Both the position numbers and the translations under genes were made by a program. Of a stretch of DNA of 29,654 nucleotides, positions 4,992-13,665 are shown piece after piece (the stretch's first letter is position 1; each line of letters starts with the position of its first letter). The stretch covers positions 1 to 29,654 of the forward strand of contig SFGZ01000017.1 of assembly GCA_004557505.1 (NCBI GenBank), read 5' to 3'. The notes beneath the pieces were generated by a model. The model was not told the origin of the DNA. It worked only from the letters and a program-made list of their open reading frames with translations, and searched no databases. This stretch comes from Coriobacteriaceae bacterium. Its GTDB lineage: Bacteria; Actinomycetota; Coriobacteriia; Coriobacteriales; Atopobiaceae.

Positions 4992-5485
4992 CGAGGGGGA
5001 GGAAGCACAACGCCCTAGCGCAGCGCAGGGAGCGAGACCACGTCGACGTGGCCGCAACGGTGCTCGATGGCGCGATGCACCTCGATAAGCCAGTGTCCGT
5101 GGCCTCCGTTCCGAGGCTCAGCCGCATATGGGACGAGACGCTCGGCACCGGCATGGCGTTCAGGCCGGAGGACGCGCCGCTCCTAGAGCAGTTCGTGTTC
5201 GACCTGGCGCTCGTGGAGGAGTGCCGCGCGAACATGGTCGACCAGGACGGGAACCCGTCCCCGCTGCTCCGCGCCGAGGATGAGCACGGCAACGTGCGGA
5301 TGGTCGACAACCCCTACTACAAGAAGATGCGCGAGGTGTCCAACGACACGCTCAAGCTCGCCAACGACCTCGGCCTCACGCCCGTGGCGAGGGCGCGCCT
5401 CGGCCTCACGCAGGCGAGCGCCAACGCGGTGCAGCTCTCCATCCAGGAGACCATCCTGCGCGCCATGGAGCGCAGCGGTGTATAG
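4988..5485 (+). CDS. terS: Terminase small subunit, P27 family
   Basis: The protein has 165 residues. It is the DNA-recognition component of the packaging motor and acts with TerL. The C-terminal half carries the P27 signature ANDLGLTPVARARLG at about residues 125-139, preceded by the helix YYKKMREVSNDTLKLA. The ATG overlaps the zinc-ribbon stop by 4 nt, and the terL start overlaps this gene's end by 8 nt, so the three are translationally linked. P27-type small subunits usually accompany HK97-like cos phages. Length and motif agree with the family. Confidence 0.9.
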   Translation: MTRGRKHNALAQRRERDHVDVAATVLDGAMHLDKPVSVASVPRLSRIWDETLGTGMAFRPEDAPLLEQFVFDLALVEECRANMVDQDGNPSPLLRAEDEHGNVRMVDNPYYKKMREVSNDTLKLANDLGLTPVARARLGLTQASANAVQLSIQETILRAMERSGV

Positions 5486-6953
5486 GACGCCGATACGCAG
5501 ATACTCCAAGCGCGGCCTGCGCGAGGCGAGGTCTAGGCAGATATTCTGCGAGGCGTTCCTCACGCACGCCGGAAACGACGAGTTCGCGGGCACGCCGATA
5601 CGCATAGACCAGTGGAAGAAGAGGAACATCTGGGACCCGCTGTTCGCCACCGGCACGTGGGACAGGCGCAGCGGCAGGTTCAGGAGGAAGTACCGCCGCG
5701 CCCTCATCGGCGTCCACCGCACCTACGGCAAGTCGGAGCTTGCGGCCTCGATAGTGCTCACCGAGGCCACCATGAACCCCGTGCCGAACGGCGAGTACGG
5801 CATCGTGGCCGACACCAAGGAGAACACCAAGAAGGTCCGAGACTACATCTCGATAATGATCCGCAACAACCCTCAGCTGTCACGGGCGTGGCGCGTGAAC
5901 CGCGACTCGATAGTGAACAAGGACACGGGGCAGCAGATCTGGGTCTACCCGTACAAGGAGGCAGCTCTGCAGGGCAAGCACTTCAACGTGCTCGTGTGCG
6001 ACGAGATTCACGTGTGGCGCGACGATGCCATCTGGAAGGCCGGCGTCTCGGGTCAGGGCAAGATCTGGAACGCGCTCACAATCGGCATCACGACCGCAGG
6101 CGCGTCGAGAGACGGGTTCCTGTTCAAGCTGTACAAGAGGCTCAAGAAGGACCCGCATGCGTTCGTGTGCTGGCTCGGCATCAACGACTCGCAGGAGGTT
6201 TCCGACCGCAGCGCGTGGCGCGACATCGTCAAGGCGGGCCGCGTGACCATGGACGAGCTTGAGGAGCAGCGCGAGGCCCTGGGCGATAAGTCCTTCGAGC
6301 GCTACTGGCTCAACCGCACGCCGATGGACGAGCAGGCAGAGCCGTTCATGCGCCGCGAGGACGTGGAGGCGTGCCAGCGCAAGTCGCTGTCGATAGACCG
6401 CAGCAGGTGGTTCACGTTCGCCATGGACGGCGCGGTGAGGGGTGACACGCTGGCGCTGGTCGCCGCGCAGCGCCAGGGCGAGGAGTGGGCGCTTGAGGAG
6501 TGGTGCTGGGAGAAGCCGGGGCCGATGGGCACCTACGACCTCATGGAGGTCGCGGACGTGATACGGCAGCTCTCCGTGTGCCCGGGGAACCCCTTCGGAG
6601 GCTGCGACCCGGCCAGGATGCAGTTCCTCACCAACTGGCTCGACCGGGAGTGCGGCATCGGCGTGTCCGACATCTCCCAGACGCCAGCCATCATGTGCCC
6701 CGCCTCCGAGCTGCTTGCGAGGAGCGTGGAGACACGCTCGGCCGCGATGGGGTCGACGCCGGTCCTCGCGCAGCACTGCATCAACGCGGTCGCCGCCGAG
6801 TCCAAGGCGTACGGGAGGCGTCTCGCTTCCGAGGGGGGCAGGCACGGCCGGGGAACCAGGCGCATAGACGCCGCCGTGGCGGCGGCGATGGCGATGTGGG
6901 CCTACGACAACAACGAGGCCGACGCCCCCAGCGTCTGGACGATCGACCTCTGA
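5478..6953 (+). CDS. terL: Terminase large subunit (packaging ATPase/nuclease)
   Basis: The protein has 491 residues from GTG at 5478 (GGAG 7 nt upstream, start inside the end of terS). It pumps DNA into the prohead and cuts it. Walker A is GVHRTYGKS (residues 78-86), Walker B is VLVCDE (171-176), followed by a coupling motif TIGITTAG (201-208). The C-terminal RNase H-like nuclease shows acidic positions in FAMDGAVRGDTLALV (around Asp317), GGCDPARMQFL and RRIDAAVAAAMAM near the end. All key motifs are present and the gene looks intact. It is followed by an unusually long, structured 147-nt gap before the portal gene. Confidence 0.95.
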   Translation: MYRTPIRRYSKRGLREARSRQIFCEAFLTHAGNDEFAGTPIRIDQWKKRNIWDPLFATGTWDRRSGRFRRKYRRALIGVHRTYGKSELAASIVLTEATMNPVPNGEYGIVADTKENTKKVRDYISIMIRNNPQLSRAWRVNRDSIVNKDTGQQIWVYPYKEAALQGKHFNVLVCDEIHVWRDDAIWKAGVSGQGKIWNALTIGITTAGASRDGFLFKLYKRLKKDPHAFVCWLGINDSQEVSDRSAWRDIVKAGRVTMDELEEQREALGDKSFERYWLNRTPMDEQAEPFMRREDVEACQRKSLSIDRSRWFTFAMDGAVRGDTLALVAAQRQGEEWALEEWCWEKPGPMGTYDLMEVADVIRQLSVCPGNPFGGCDPARMQFLTNWLDRECGIGVSDISQTPAIMCPASELLARSVETRSAAMGSTPVLAQHCINAVAAESKAYGRRLASEGGRHGRGTRRIDAAVAAAMAMWAYDNNEADAPSVWTIDL

Positions 6954-7100
6954 CGGGGGACGGGCGGCGGAAGATTCCCGGTGGCTTGGCAACCTCTCCG
7001 CCGAGCCACCGGGGCCTGCCCCCGCCGCTCGCCATGGGGCGGCGGGGGACACCGGCGCGACCATCCAGTCGGTGGTTTCCCCGATTCGAGGAGTGTGCCG
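6954..7100 (+). promoter_or_regulatory. Structured gap between terL and portal with two GC-rich hairpins
   Basis: CCCGGTGGCT (6977-6986) pairs with AGCCACCGGG (7004-7013), and CCCCCGCCGC (7021-7030) with GCGGCGGGGG (7041-7050); both stems are perfect over 10 bp. Neither is followed by a T-run. The second stem runs into the repeated sequence GCGGGGGACACCGGCGCGA (7044-7062), which is also found before the tail chaperone gene. It may tune the ratio of terminase to capsid gene expression; it could also mark a module junction. Confidence 0.5.
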
Positions 7101-8618
7101 ATGGGGCGATTCTCCAATTCCGTGATGCGGGCGCTCGCCCGCGCAGCAGACATGTTCACGCCGGGTGCGTGGGACTTCTACACGTACACGCACCCTGACG
7201 GCACAACGGAGACCATAGAGCGCGAGCCCGCCGCCAACGCCTACTACTCGAATGCGTTCAGGGCGTGCCTTCTCGCCAAGGCGAGGCCGCTTGCGGCGCT
7301 GCCGATCCACGTCTACGAGCGCAGGGACGGGGTCAGGCTAGAGACAACGCACCGGTTCTCCAAGAGGCTCTCGACGCTCCTGCGCACGCGCTGGAACCCG
7401 TTCATGACCGCGTCCGAGGGCGTCCGCTGGGTGATGATGACCAAGGACGTGCGCGGAGAGGCGTTCTGCAGGGTCGAGTTCGACGGCAGCGGTATGCCGG
7501 TTGCCATCTGGCCGCTCGCTGGCAAGCCAGATGTCGAGGTTGCGAACGGAAGGGCCGCGTTCCGCTACCAGGGAGACAAGTTCACCAAGGCAGGGGTCTA
7601 CCTGCAGGACGAGATCGTGTGGGTCAAGTCTCCCGTGCTCGACTCCGACTGCCTGCACGGCGTCTCCCTAGCCATCCTGGCAGCGAACGAGCTTAACCTG
7701 TCCATCGACCTTGAGGACTTCTACCAGAACGTCGTCAACGGCGACGCCACGTTCGCGGGCTGGCTTGAGACGGACCAGAAGCTGCAGCAGCAGGATGTCG
7801 ACAATGTGAAGCAGCAGCTGAGCGACGGCGGCGGCGTCGTGAACGCGGGGAAGGTGCGCGTGTTCGACAAGGGCCTCTCCTACAAGACGAACGGCCAGTC
7901 AATGGTGGACATGAGCCTTGTCGAGCAGGAGCGCTGGATCCTGCAGCAGACGTGCCGCACGCTCTCGGTGCCGCCGCAGGAGGTGTTCGACCTCTCCAAC
8001 GCGACCTACTCGAACATCGAGCAGGGCGCGATCAACTTCGCGAACAAGACGCTCGTCCCCGAGTGCAAGGCGCTCGAGGAGGCGTTCTCGGGCATCCTCT
8101 GGGCGGCCGGATACGCCAGCGACTACGTGCAGCTCGACATGAACGGCCTCCTGCGCGGCTCCTACAAGGAGCGCATGGACGGCTACCGCATCGCGATATA
8201 CGCGGGCATCTACTGCCCGAACGACGTGCTGGCGAAGGAGGACATGCCGCCGTACGAGGGAGGACAGTACCACCTGCGCTCCACCGCGTACCTCGCGATA
8301 GACCCCGAGACCGGGGAGGCCGTGCGGCAGGAGCCTGGACCGTCCATGGGCGGTGGCAACCCAGGCGGCTCCGGGGAGGGCGAGAGGGATGACGGCCACG
8401 GTGACGGCACCGAGGACCCCGACGCAAGGGGCACGGCACTGGCTGTGATTCACGCCGACATGGCCGAGAGGATACGCGACCGCTACGAGAGCGCCGGTGA
8501 CACCGAGCGGTTCCGCGAGTTCGCCAGGAAGGTGCTCGCGCCGCTATCCGCAGCGTACGAGGTTGACGGCATCGAGTACGACATGGCGTCCGACATCGAG
8601 GAGATTATCAATGGTTGA
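7101..8618 (+). CDS. HK97-family portal protein
   Basis: The protein has 505 residues from ATG at 7101 (GAGGAG 7 nt upstream); the frame extends further upstream but through the structured gap. It forms the dodecameric ring at the capsid vertex through which DNA passes. The N-terminal ANAYYSNAFRACLLAKARPL and LPIHVYERRDG, the DEIVWVKSPVLDSD segment and the C-terminal half with LSVPPQEVFDLSNATYSNIE and INFANKTLVPECKALEE are typical of the HK97 portal family. Residues about 410-450 form a Gly/Asp/Glu-rich linker, followed by a helical tail. Its end overlaps the protease start by 8 nt (ATGGTTGA). Confidence 0.95.
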   Translation: MGRFSNSVMRALARAADMFTPGAWDFYTYTHPDGTTETIEREPAANAYYSNAFRACLLAKARPLAALPIHVYERRDGVRLETTHRFSKRLSTLLRTRWNPFMTASEGVRWVMMTKDVRGEAFCRVEFDGSGMPVAIWPLAGKPDVEVANGRAAFRYQGDKFTKAGVYLQDEIVWVKSPVLDSDCLHGVSLAILAANELNLSIDLEDFYQNVVNGDATFAGWLETDQKLQQQDVDNVKQQLSDGGGVVNAGKVRVFDKGLSYKTNGQSMVDMSLVEQERWILQQTCRTLSVPPQEVFDLSNATYSNIEQGAINFANKTLVPECKALEEAFSGILWAAGYASDYVQLDMNGLLRGSYKERMDGYRIAIYAGIYCPNDVLAKEDMPPYEGGQYHLRSTAYLAIDPETGEAVRQEPGPSMGGGNPGGSGEGERDDGHGDGTEDPDARGTALAVIHADMAERIRDRYESAGDTERFREFARKVLAPLSAAYEVDGIEYDMASDIEEIING

Positions 8619-9321
8619 CATCTACGTGTACGGCGACATCGGCGAGTCCCTCTGGGGCGGCGACGCGAGCGTGAGCGCCGCCGACTTCGCCAAGCAGCTA
8701 AGGGATGCGAACGGTGACGACGTGACGATCCACGTCAACAGCGTGGGCGGCAACGTCTTCGACGCGAACACCATGAGCGAGCTCGTGCGCTCGTACAAGG
8801 GCAGGACCACCACATCAATCGAGGGCATCGCGGCCAGCGCGGCAAGCTTCTTCGCCCTCACCGCAGACAGCGTGGTGATGAACCCGTCCGCCCTGCTCAT
8901 GGTCCACAACCCGTACACGAGCTGCTACGGGGACGCCGACGAGATGCGCAGGACGGCTGGCATGCTAGACAAGGTGCGCTCCACCATCACCGGACAGTAC
9001 GTGCGCAAGACGGGCATGGACGAGTCGGAGGTCGAGGGGATGATGGACGCCGAGACGTGGATGGACGCCTCCGAGGCGCTCGGCCTCGGGTTCGTGGACT
9101 CCATCTCTGACGCGGCCCCCATCGCGGCGCGCCTCACGAGGAGCGCCCTCGACCGCTTCAAGGCGGCTCCCGACTCGCTCATGGAGCAGCTCGACTGCGC
9201 GGGGGACACCGGCGGGAGCATCGACCCAAGCGAACCCAAGGCCGAGGCGCAGGGCACCGAGGCCGGGGCGGAGGCCGCCCCGAGGGTCGTGTGCATCGAC
9301 GGTACGTTCCTCAGACTCTAA
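8611..9321 (+). CDS. ClpP-like prohead maturation protease
   Basis: The protein has 236 residues. It is a serine protease that cleaves the scaffold part of the capsid protein during prohead maturation. The ClpP/SppA-type fold is shown by IHVNSVGGNVFDA (residues 40-52), the nucleophile segment GIAASAASFFAL (72-83; Ser76 is the likely nucleophile) and LLMVHNPYTS (95-104, with His99 the likely catalytic His). The C-terminal 50 residues are a Gly/Glu/Ala-rich extension, as often seen before the capsid gene. The start is ATG at 8611 within the portal end, with GAGGAG upstream; frames further upstream are shadow. The order portal, protease, capsid is the standard HK97 arrangement. Confidence 0.93.
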   Translation: MVDIYVYGDIGESLWGGDASVSAADFAKQLRDANGDDVTIHVNSVGGNVFDANTMSELVRSYKGRTTTSIEGIAASAASFFALTADSVVMNPSALLMVHNPYTSCYGDADEMRRTAGMLDKVRSTITGQYVRKTGMDESEVEGMMDAETWMDASEALGLGFVDSISDAAPIAARLTRSALDRFKAAPDSLMEQLDCAGDTGGSIDPSEPKAEAQGTEAGAEAAPRVVCIDGTFLRL

Positions 9322-9331
9322 GGAGAGCGGA

Positions 9332-10537
9332 ATGAGGTCTTCCATCCAGATTCGCAACGAGGTCAAGGACTTGGACGAGCGCATCTCCAAGGCCAGCGCC
9401 GAGTTCGCAAGCGCCGAGGGCGACGCCAAGGACGCCCTGCGCGACCAGATCAACGGCTACAAGGGCCAGCAGCGCGCCCTCAACGACATGCTCGACGACG
9501 TCCTCGCCGAGGAGGACAGGGTCCGTCGCGGAGGGGGCGTTCCCCTCGCCGCACCCGCAGCCGAGCCGAAGGCCGGGGCACCCAAGACCGTCGTCGACTG
9601 CCTCATGGGCGCACGCGACGAGTTCAAGGGCCTCGGGTTCGGCGACACGCTCAGGTTCGACGTGAAGGACGCCTACACGGACTTCGGCCTCCCGGGCATC
9701 CAGCAGACCGACTACAGCCTGCCCCGCCAGACCAGCGACGCCCTGCCCAACTTCGGGTTCCTCGACTCGCTGCCCACCGGCACCACCAAGGCCGACATCC
9801 TGACCTACTTCGAGAAGAACGAGAGCGCCTACAAGAACGCCGCAGCCGTCTGGACCCCCGGCAGCAGGAAGCCGTCCTCGGCCATGGGCTGGAAGCAGGC
9901 GAGCTCCTACATCGAGACCATCGCCCACCTCATGCCCGTCCTCGAGCAGCAGCTCAGTGACTACGGCCAGCTCAAGTCGCTCATCGGCACCGAGCTTCTG
10001 TTCGGCCTGCGCATGGCCCTCGCGGACAAGGTCCTCACCGGAAACGACGAGAACGGCATCAAGGGCATCCTCAAGAACGCCTCCATCCAGGCCTACAAGG
10101 CCAAGGCCGGAGACACCGTGGCGGACTCCGTGTACCGAATGGGCACGGACGTGTTCATCGGCTCCGGCTACCAGCCCACGCACGTCGCGATGCACCCGTA
10201 CGTCGCCGAGAGCCTCGCCCTTGAGAAGGACAAGCAGGGCCGCTACATGAACGTCGTGGTGAACGGCAACCTCTGGGCGCTCAGGGTCGTGGAGGACCTG
10301 CACCTCACCGAGACCACCGGGGCCGACTCCGCCGCCAAGACCACCTACGGCGTGCTCACCTACTGGAACCAGGCCGCGACCGTCTTCACCAAGGAGGCCA
10401 ACTCCGTCACAGTCGGCCTCGTGGGAGACCAGTTCGCGTTCAACGAGGCCACCATCCGCGCCGAGGGCCGTCACGGCCTCAAGGTGACCTACCCCAAGGC
10501 GTTCGCGTACCTCGCCGACTCCGGGATCACGAGGTAG
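9332..10537 (+). CDS. HK97-fold major capsid protein with N-terminal scaffold domain
   Basis: The protein has 401 residues; AGGAG at 9321-9325 precedes the ATG by 6 nt. Residues 1-65 form a charged coiled coil (IRNEVKDLDERISKASAEFA and onward), the delta/scaffold domain expected to be removed by the protease encoded just upstream. The body has the family signatures GLPGIQQTDYSLP, WKQASSYIETIAHL, YQPTHVAMHPYVAESLAL and the C-terminal FAFNEATIRAEGRHGLKVT. The cleavage point probably lies in the Ala/Pro-rich linker around residues 75-90 (inference). No frameshift or truncation is seen. Confidence 0.95.
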   Translation: MRSSIQIRNEVKDLDERISKASAEFASAEGDAKDALRDQINGYKGQQRALNDMLDDVLAEEDRVRRGGGVPLAAPAAEPKAGAPKTVVDCLMGARDEFKGLGFGDTLRFDVKDAYTDFGLPGIQQTDYSLPRQTSDALPNFGFLDSLPTGTTKADILTYFEKNESAYKNAAAVWTPGSRKPSSAMGWKQASSYIETIAHLMPVLEQQLSDYGQLKSLIGTELLFGLRMALADKVLTGNDENGIKGILKNASIQAYKAKAGDTVADSVYRMGTDVFIGSGYQPTHVAMHPYVAESLALEKDKQGRYMNVVVNGNLWALRVVEDLHLTETTGADSAAKTTYGVLTYWNQAATVFTKEANSVTVGLVGDQFAFNEATIRAEGRHGLKVTYPKAFAYLADSGITR

Positions 10538-10541
10538 CAGC

Positions 10542-11339
10542 ATGCCCGCGCTGGCACCGAACACGCGCACCAGGGCATCCCTCTCCGAGCTCGGCACGCT
10601 CTCCTTCGAGGGCGCGCCGGGTCCGGTGTCCGTCACGCTGCTGTCGGACGGCAGCGCACAGGAATGGGCACCCGGCGCGGCACCCGTCCTAAAGGCCTGC
10701 CCGGAGCTGCTTTCCGTCGAGTGGGGGCTGTCCGGCGTCACCGTGGGCGCAGAGGTCGACGTGGTCGCCTCCCGCTACTGCACGCTTGACGAGATACGCG
10801 CCTACCGCGCCAGCGAGTACGACCTCTCGGGCAGGTCCGACGACGAGGTGTGGGCGGCGCGCCAGCACGCCGAGGAGGTCATCGAGCGCGCCGCCCGCCG
10901 CCTCTTCCAGCCGGTCATGCGCGGGGGCTTCGTCGACCGCCCGAACTGCTCCACGGCGTCGCAGCCGATCGTCTCCGGTGCCATCCCAAGGGACATCGCG
11001 GGCGTCGCCCGCGCGTGGGACGCCAGCGGCAACCCCGTGAGCGTCGGCGTGTCAGGCCAGGTGGCGCTCGACGTGTCGGGAATCCGCCCGCACGGCGCGG
11101 CCAACGTCGCTCTCGTCATGGGCATGGGGCAGACCCCCGTGGAGATGCATGACGCCGTCGTCGCCCTCGCCGCCTGGTACCTGGTGCCGAAGGCCGGGCC
11201 CGACAACGCCACCTCCGAGAGCACCGACTCCGGCGTCCTGCGGTTCGTCATCGGCGGCGTCGACGGCGCGCCCACGTCGCTCCCGGAGGTCAACGCGCTC
11301 GTGCAGCGCTACGGGTTCAGAGACCTGCTGGTGGGGTGA
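10542..11339 (+). CDS. Head-tail connector protein (gp6-like) with an extra N-terminal domain
   Basis: The protein has 265 residues. Its position directly after the capsid gene and the helical segment CTLDEIRAYRASEYDLSGRS followed by AARQHAEEVIERAARRLF (about residues 78-125) match gp6/gp15-type adaptors that bind the portal. The first 75 residues are beta-rich and are not part of the usual adaptor, and the C-terminal half (AWDASGNPVSV to RYGFRDLLVG) resembles the longer connector forms of Gram-positive phages. GAGG lies 7 nt before the ATG. No separate head-closure gene is evident, so this protein may cover more than one role; that is inference. Confidence 0.7.
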   Translation: MPALAPNTRTRASLSELGTLSFEGAPGPVSVTLLSDGSAQEWAPGAAPVLKACPELLSVEWGLSGVTVGAEVDVVASRYCTLDEIRAYRASEYDLSGRSDDEVWAARQHAEEVIERAARRLFQPVMRGGFVDRPNCSTASQPIVSGAIPRDIAGVARAWDASGNPVSVGVSGQVALDVSGIRPHGAANVALVMGMGQTPVEMHDAVVALAAWYLVPKAGPDNATSESTDSGVLRFVIGGVDGAPTSLPEVNALVQRYGFRDLLVG

Positions 11340-11344
11340 CGCGC

Positions 11345-11812
11345 ATGGACAAAGAGAACGTCTTCTCCGCCTGCATCGAGTACGTCAAGGGCCTCTCCGA
11401 CAAGGCCCTCTCAGGCGAGCCCGTCTTCGTGTCGATCGGGGGCTCGACCGTCCAGAAGCCAGCGGAGTTCCTCGTGCGGGAGGTGGTGCGGAACGTCTCG
11501 TTCTCCGACACCGTCACCTCGGCCATGGGCGGCATGCGCGCGTCCGGGCACTACCGCGTGGAGTTCTCCGTGGCGTGCGAGACGTGGGCGCAGAAGCCCT
11601 CGCTCACCGAGGCCTCGGCGCTCGTCCAGTCGTGGGTCCTCGCCCTGTTCCGCCAGGTCGCGGCAGACAAGACTCTCGGGGGGCTCTGCATCCACGCGGA
11701 GCCGTACGTCGAGGGTGCCGGGACGGCCCTTGAGAAGGGCACCAAGCTGTACACCGCCGCGTTCGACTTCGGCGTGCGAGTCAAGGCCGAGATAGAACCG
11801 GAAACCGTCTAA
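11345..11812 (+). CDS. Probable tail terminator / tail completion protein
   Basis: The protein has 155 residues from ATG at 11345; GGGGTGA 5 nt upstream favours it over the in-frame GTG at 11336, which overlaps the previous stop. The middle part, GHYRVEFSVACETWAQKPSLTEA and onward, with a helix VQSWVLALFRQV and a final beta region, resembles the gpU/gp16-type tail terminators that cap the tail tube. The position immediately before the tail tube gene supports this. It lacks the basic N-terminus of HK97 gp10, which is encoded later (15217). The family assignment is by pattern and context, not by a diagnostic motif. Confidence 0.6.
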   Translation: MDKENVFSACIEYVKGLSDKALSGEPVFVSIGGSTVQKPAEFLVREVVRNVSFSDTVTSAMGGMRASGHYRVEFSVACETWAQKPSLTEASALVQSWVLALFRQVAADKTLGGLCIHAEPYVEGAGTALEKGTKLYTAAFDFGVRVKAEIEPETV

Positions 11813-11823
11813 GGAGACCAACC

Positions 11824-12831
11824 ATGTCGCTCAACCCATCCATCGGCCTCGCGGCCATCGCCGTCCAGAATGACCGCGACACCCCGGCGACCCAGCCCAC
11901 CTACCTCCACGGCCTCACGGGCGGCACGCCGTTCGGGGCGTCGCGCTCCATCGCCAACACGCCAGTCGCGTGCGGCACCCGCGCGCCGTCCGACGCCCGC
12001 GTCGACTCCATCGAGGTCACCCCCTCCATCCAGGCGCTCTGCTACCCTGACGTTTTCGGACTCTACCTCCTCGCGGCCATGGGCGCGTGCCAGTCATCCG
12101 AGGTGCCCGACAAGGATGGCTACCACAAGCACGTGTTCACCATGGGACAGAAGGTGCCCTACTGCACCATCTGGTCCCAGATCGGCACCAACAACTTCAC
12201 CCGCTCGGACGGATGCAAGCTGGGCACCCTCACCGTCAGCGCGACCGGAAACGAGCACCTGTCCATGCAGGCGGACTTCCAGGGCATCGACGCCGAGGTC
12301 GGCATCGCGTCCATCCCCGGCTCCCTCGCCGCGTCCTGCTTCGGCGGCAAGTACACCACCACCGACTGCGAGTTCAGGCTTGACGCGGCCGGGGACGCGC
12401 CTGCCGAGGCGCTTGTCTCCGAGGCGAGCTTCACGTTCGAGAACAACGTTTCCGCGCTCACGTCGCTCGGTCGCGTCACCCCGCGCGACATCGCCGAGGG
12501 CAATCTGTCCGCAGGATGCTCCGTCACCACCATCCCCGACGACATCTCCGAGTACAAGAAGCTCATGACCGGTTCCGCGAGCGCCACCAAGCTCACAGGC
12601 AAGGTCGTGATGGGCAGCGTGTACGCGAAGTTCTTCCACACCGAGGACCCGAACATGACGCTTGAGTTCCAGGTCAACCACTGCCCGTTCACCGCAGAGT
12701 TCCCCGAGGTGGACCCCGAGGGTTCTGAGGCCACCATCCAGTTCTCGACGGACGCGGCAATCATAACCAGCGCAAGCGAGTCCCCGGTGACCGTCACGCT
12801 CGTCAACAAGGTAGCTTCCTACCTGTCCTAG
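11824..12831 (+). CDS. Major tail tube protein
   Basis: The protein has 335 residues with AAGGAGACC upstream of the ATG. It is beta-rich and Thr/Ser-rich, with FTRSDGCKLGTLTVSATGNE and LSMQADFQGIDAEVG in the middle, a pattern typical of siphophage tail tube proteins in which the tube fold is built from such strands. Size and position between the tail terminator candidate and the chaperone genes fit. The chaperone genes do not follow directly, as they usually do; the lysis cassette lies in between, after a strong hairpin at 12858-12887. Confidence 0.8.
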   Translation: MSLNPSIGLAAIAVQNDRDTPATQPTYLHGLTGGTPFGASRSIANTPVACGTRAPSDARVDSIEVTPSIQALCYPDVFGLYLLAAMGACQSSEVPDKDGYHKHVFTMGQKVPYCTIWSQIGTNNFTRSDGCKLGTLTVSATGNEHLSMQADFQGIDAEVGIASIPGSLAASCFGGKYTTTDCEFRLDAAGDAPAEALVSEASFTFENNVSALTSLGRVTPRDIAEGNLSAGCSVTTIPDDISEYKKLMTGSASATKLTGKVVMGSVYAKFFHTEDPNMTLEFQVNHCPFTAEFPEVDPEGSEATIQFSTDAAIITSASESPVTVTLVNKVASYLS

Positions 12832-12857
12832 CCGCAAGGCATTTCATCTGGAACTCA

Positions 12858-12887
12858 GGGGGCCAGAGGCACAGCGCCCTGGCCCCC
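12858..12887 (+). terminator. Hairpin after the tail tube gene (possible partial terminator)
   Basis: GGGGGCCAG (12858-12866) pairs perfectly with CTGGCCCCC (12879-12887) around a 12-nt loop. No T-run follows, so it is not a classical rho-independent terminator. It may stabilise the upstream mRNA end, which would suit a highly expressed tube gene, or lower read-through into the lysis genes. Confidence 0.5.
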
Positions 12888-12909
12888 TCAGAAGCGCGTG
12901 GGGGACCCA

Positions 12910-13347
12910 TTGGATACATACAAGCGACTGCTCTTCTGGCTTACGACCACATGCGTGTCCGTCGTGATGGGCGCGGTGCAGGCAGGCGTCGACCCGCGCA
13001 CCGACAGGGTGGTGGTCGCGTACGCCGCCACCTTCGCCGTCGCGGGGATCGTCTACGCCGTGGCCCAGCTCTACGCGACCGTGCGCACGCGCGAGCGCAA
13101 GACCGAGGGGCACGACGCGCTGGTGGACTCGGCGCTCAAGGACATACTCAGGCAGAAGCTCGTGAGCGAGCACGACCGCCTCATGGACATAGGGTCGGCG
13201 AACGACACGCAGCGCAGCAGCTGGCAAGCCTCGTATGAGACGTACGAGTCATTGTGCGACGTGACGGGGGACAGCAATGGCGTAATTGACGTGTACAGGG
13301 AAAACGTGATGTCCCTTCCAAGCGACAAAAAGGGGAGAGCGAAATGA
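12910..13347 (+). CDS. Holin-like membrane protein of the lysis cassette
   Basis: The protein has 145 residues from TTG at 12910 (GGGGGA just upstream), or 149 from GTG at 12898; neither start has a strong ribosome binding site. It has two membrane spans, about residues 7-26 (LLFWLTTTCVSVVMGAVQAG) and 38-60 (AYAATFAVAGIVYAVAQLYA), joined by a short charged loop. A soluble helical tail follows: ILRQKLVSEHDRLMDIG to NGVIDVYRENVMSLP. That tail resembles a family common in Firmicutes phage lysis regions with the pattern R-x-x-L...Y...G....Y..LGGNG...LP. It is coupled to the next gene by an ATGA overlap. A role in holin function is inferred from context. Confidence 0.65.
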   Translation: MDTYKRLLFWLTTTCVSVVMGAVQAGVDPRTDRVVVAYAATFAVAGIVYAVAQLYATVRTRERKTEGHDALVDSALKDILRQKLVSEHDRLMDIGSANDTQRSSWQASYETYESLCDVTGDSNGVIDVYRENVMSLPSDKKGRAK

Positions 13348-13565
13348 GCTATCTGATCCCAGACAAGGCGTACTCGGTCCTCAAGTGGATCGGCCTCATC
13401 GTGTGCCCCGCGATCGCCACGTTCGTCGGCGTCGTGGGCACCGTGTGGGGCTGGCGGAGCGTCGACGCTTGGGTGACCACCATCAACGCGACCGGCGTCC
13501 TCGTCGGTGCGCTGCTCGGCATCTCGGCCGCGACGGCGAGGCCGACGAGCGACGGCGCGGAATAG
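13344..13565 (+). CDS. Dp-1-type phage holin
   Basis: The protein has 73 residues and two membrane spans, about 15-37 (WIGLIVCPAIATFVGVVGTV) and 45-65 (TTINATGVLVGALLGISAAT). The pattern Y-x-V-L-K-W-I...P-A near the start and G-x-L-L-G-I-S near the end is characteristic of the Dp-1 holin family. Holins open the inner membrane at a set time so the amidase can reach the cell wall. GGGGAGAG precedes the ATG, which overlaps the previous gene by 4 nt. The amidase follows 86 nt downstream, completing the cassette. Confidence 0.85.
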   Translation: MSYLIPDKAYSVLKWIGLIVCPAIATFVGVVGTVWGWRSVDAWVTTINATGVLVGALLGISAATARPTSDGAE

Positions 13566-13593
13566 CACGGGGCGGTCGAGGAGGGGGGAGGGC

Positions 13594-13665
13594 ATGGAAG
13601 AGGAAGGGAAGAGGACGAGCGACGGGATCGACGCCGACGGGAGGGGAGAGGATGACGAGGAGTAG
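13594..13665 (+). CDS. Possible 23-residue acidic peptide overlapping the amidase start
   Basis: GGAGGGGGGAGGGC stands directly before ATG 13594. The frame encodes MEEEGKRTSDGIDADGRGED and three more acidic residues, and stops at 13665, overlapping the amidase start at 13652 by 14 nt. The region 13575-13660 is almost all purine on this strand. The peptide may be a translated leader that couples amidase synthesis to the holins, or the sequence may simply be a purine-rich spacer. No family is recognised. Confidence 0.3.
   Translation: MEEEGKRTSDGIDADGRGEDDEE

Noticed and set aside
9311..10741. 476-residue minus frame opposite the capsid gene
   Set aside because: Gly/Val/Leu/Glu repeat composition typical of antisense to GC-rich coding DNA; the plus frame is a clear HK97 capsid protein.
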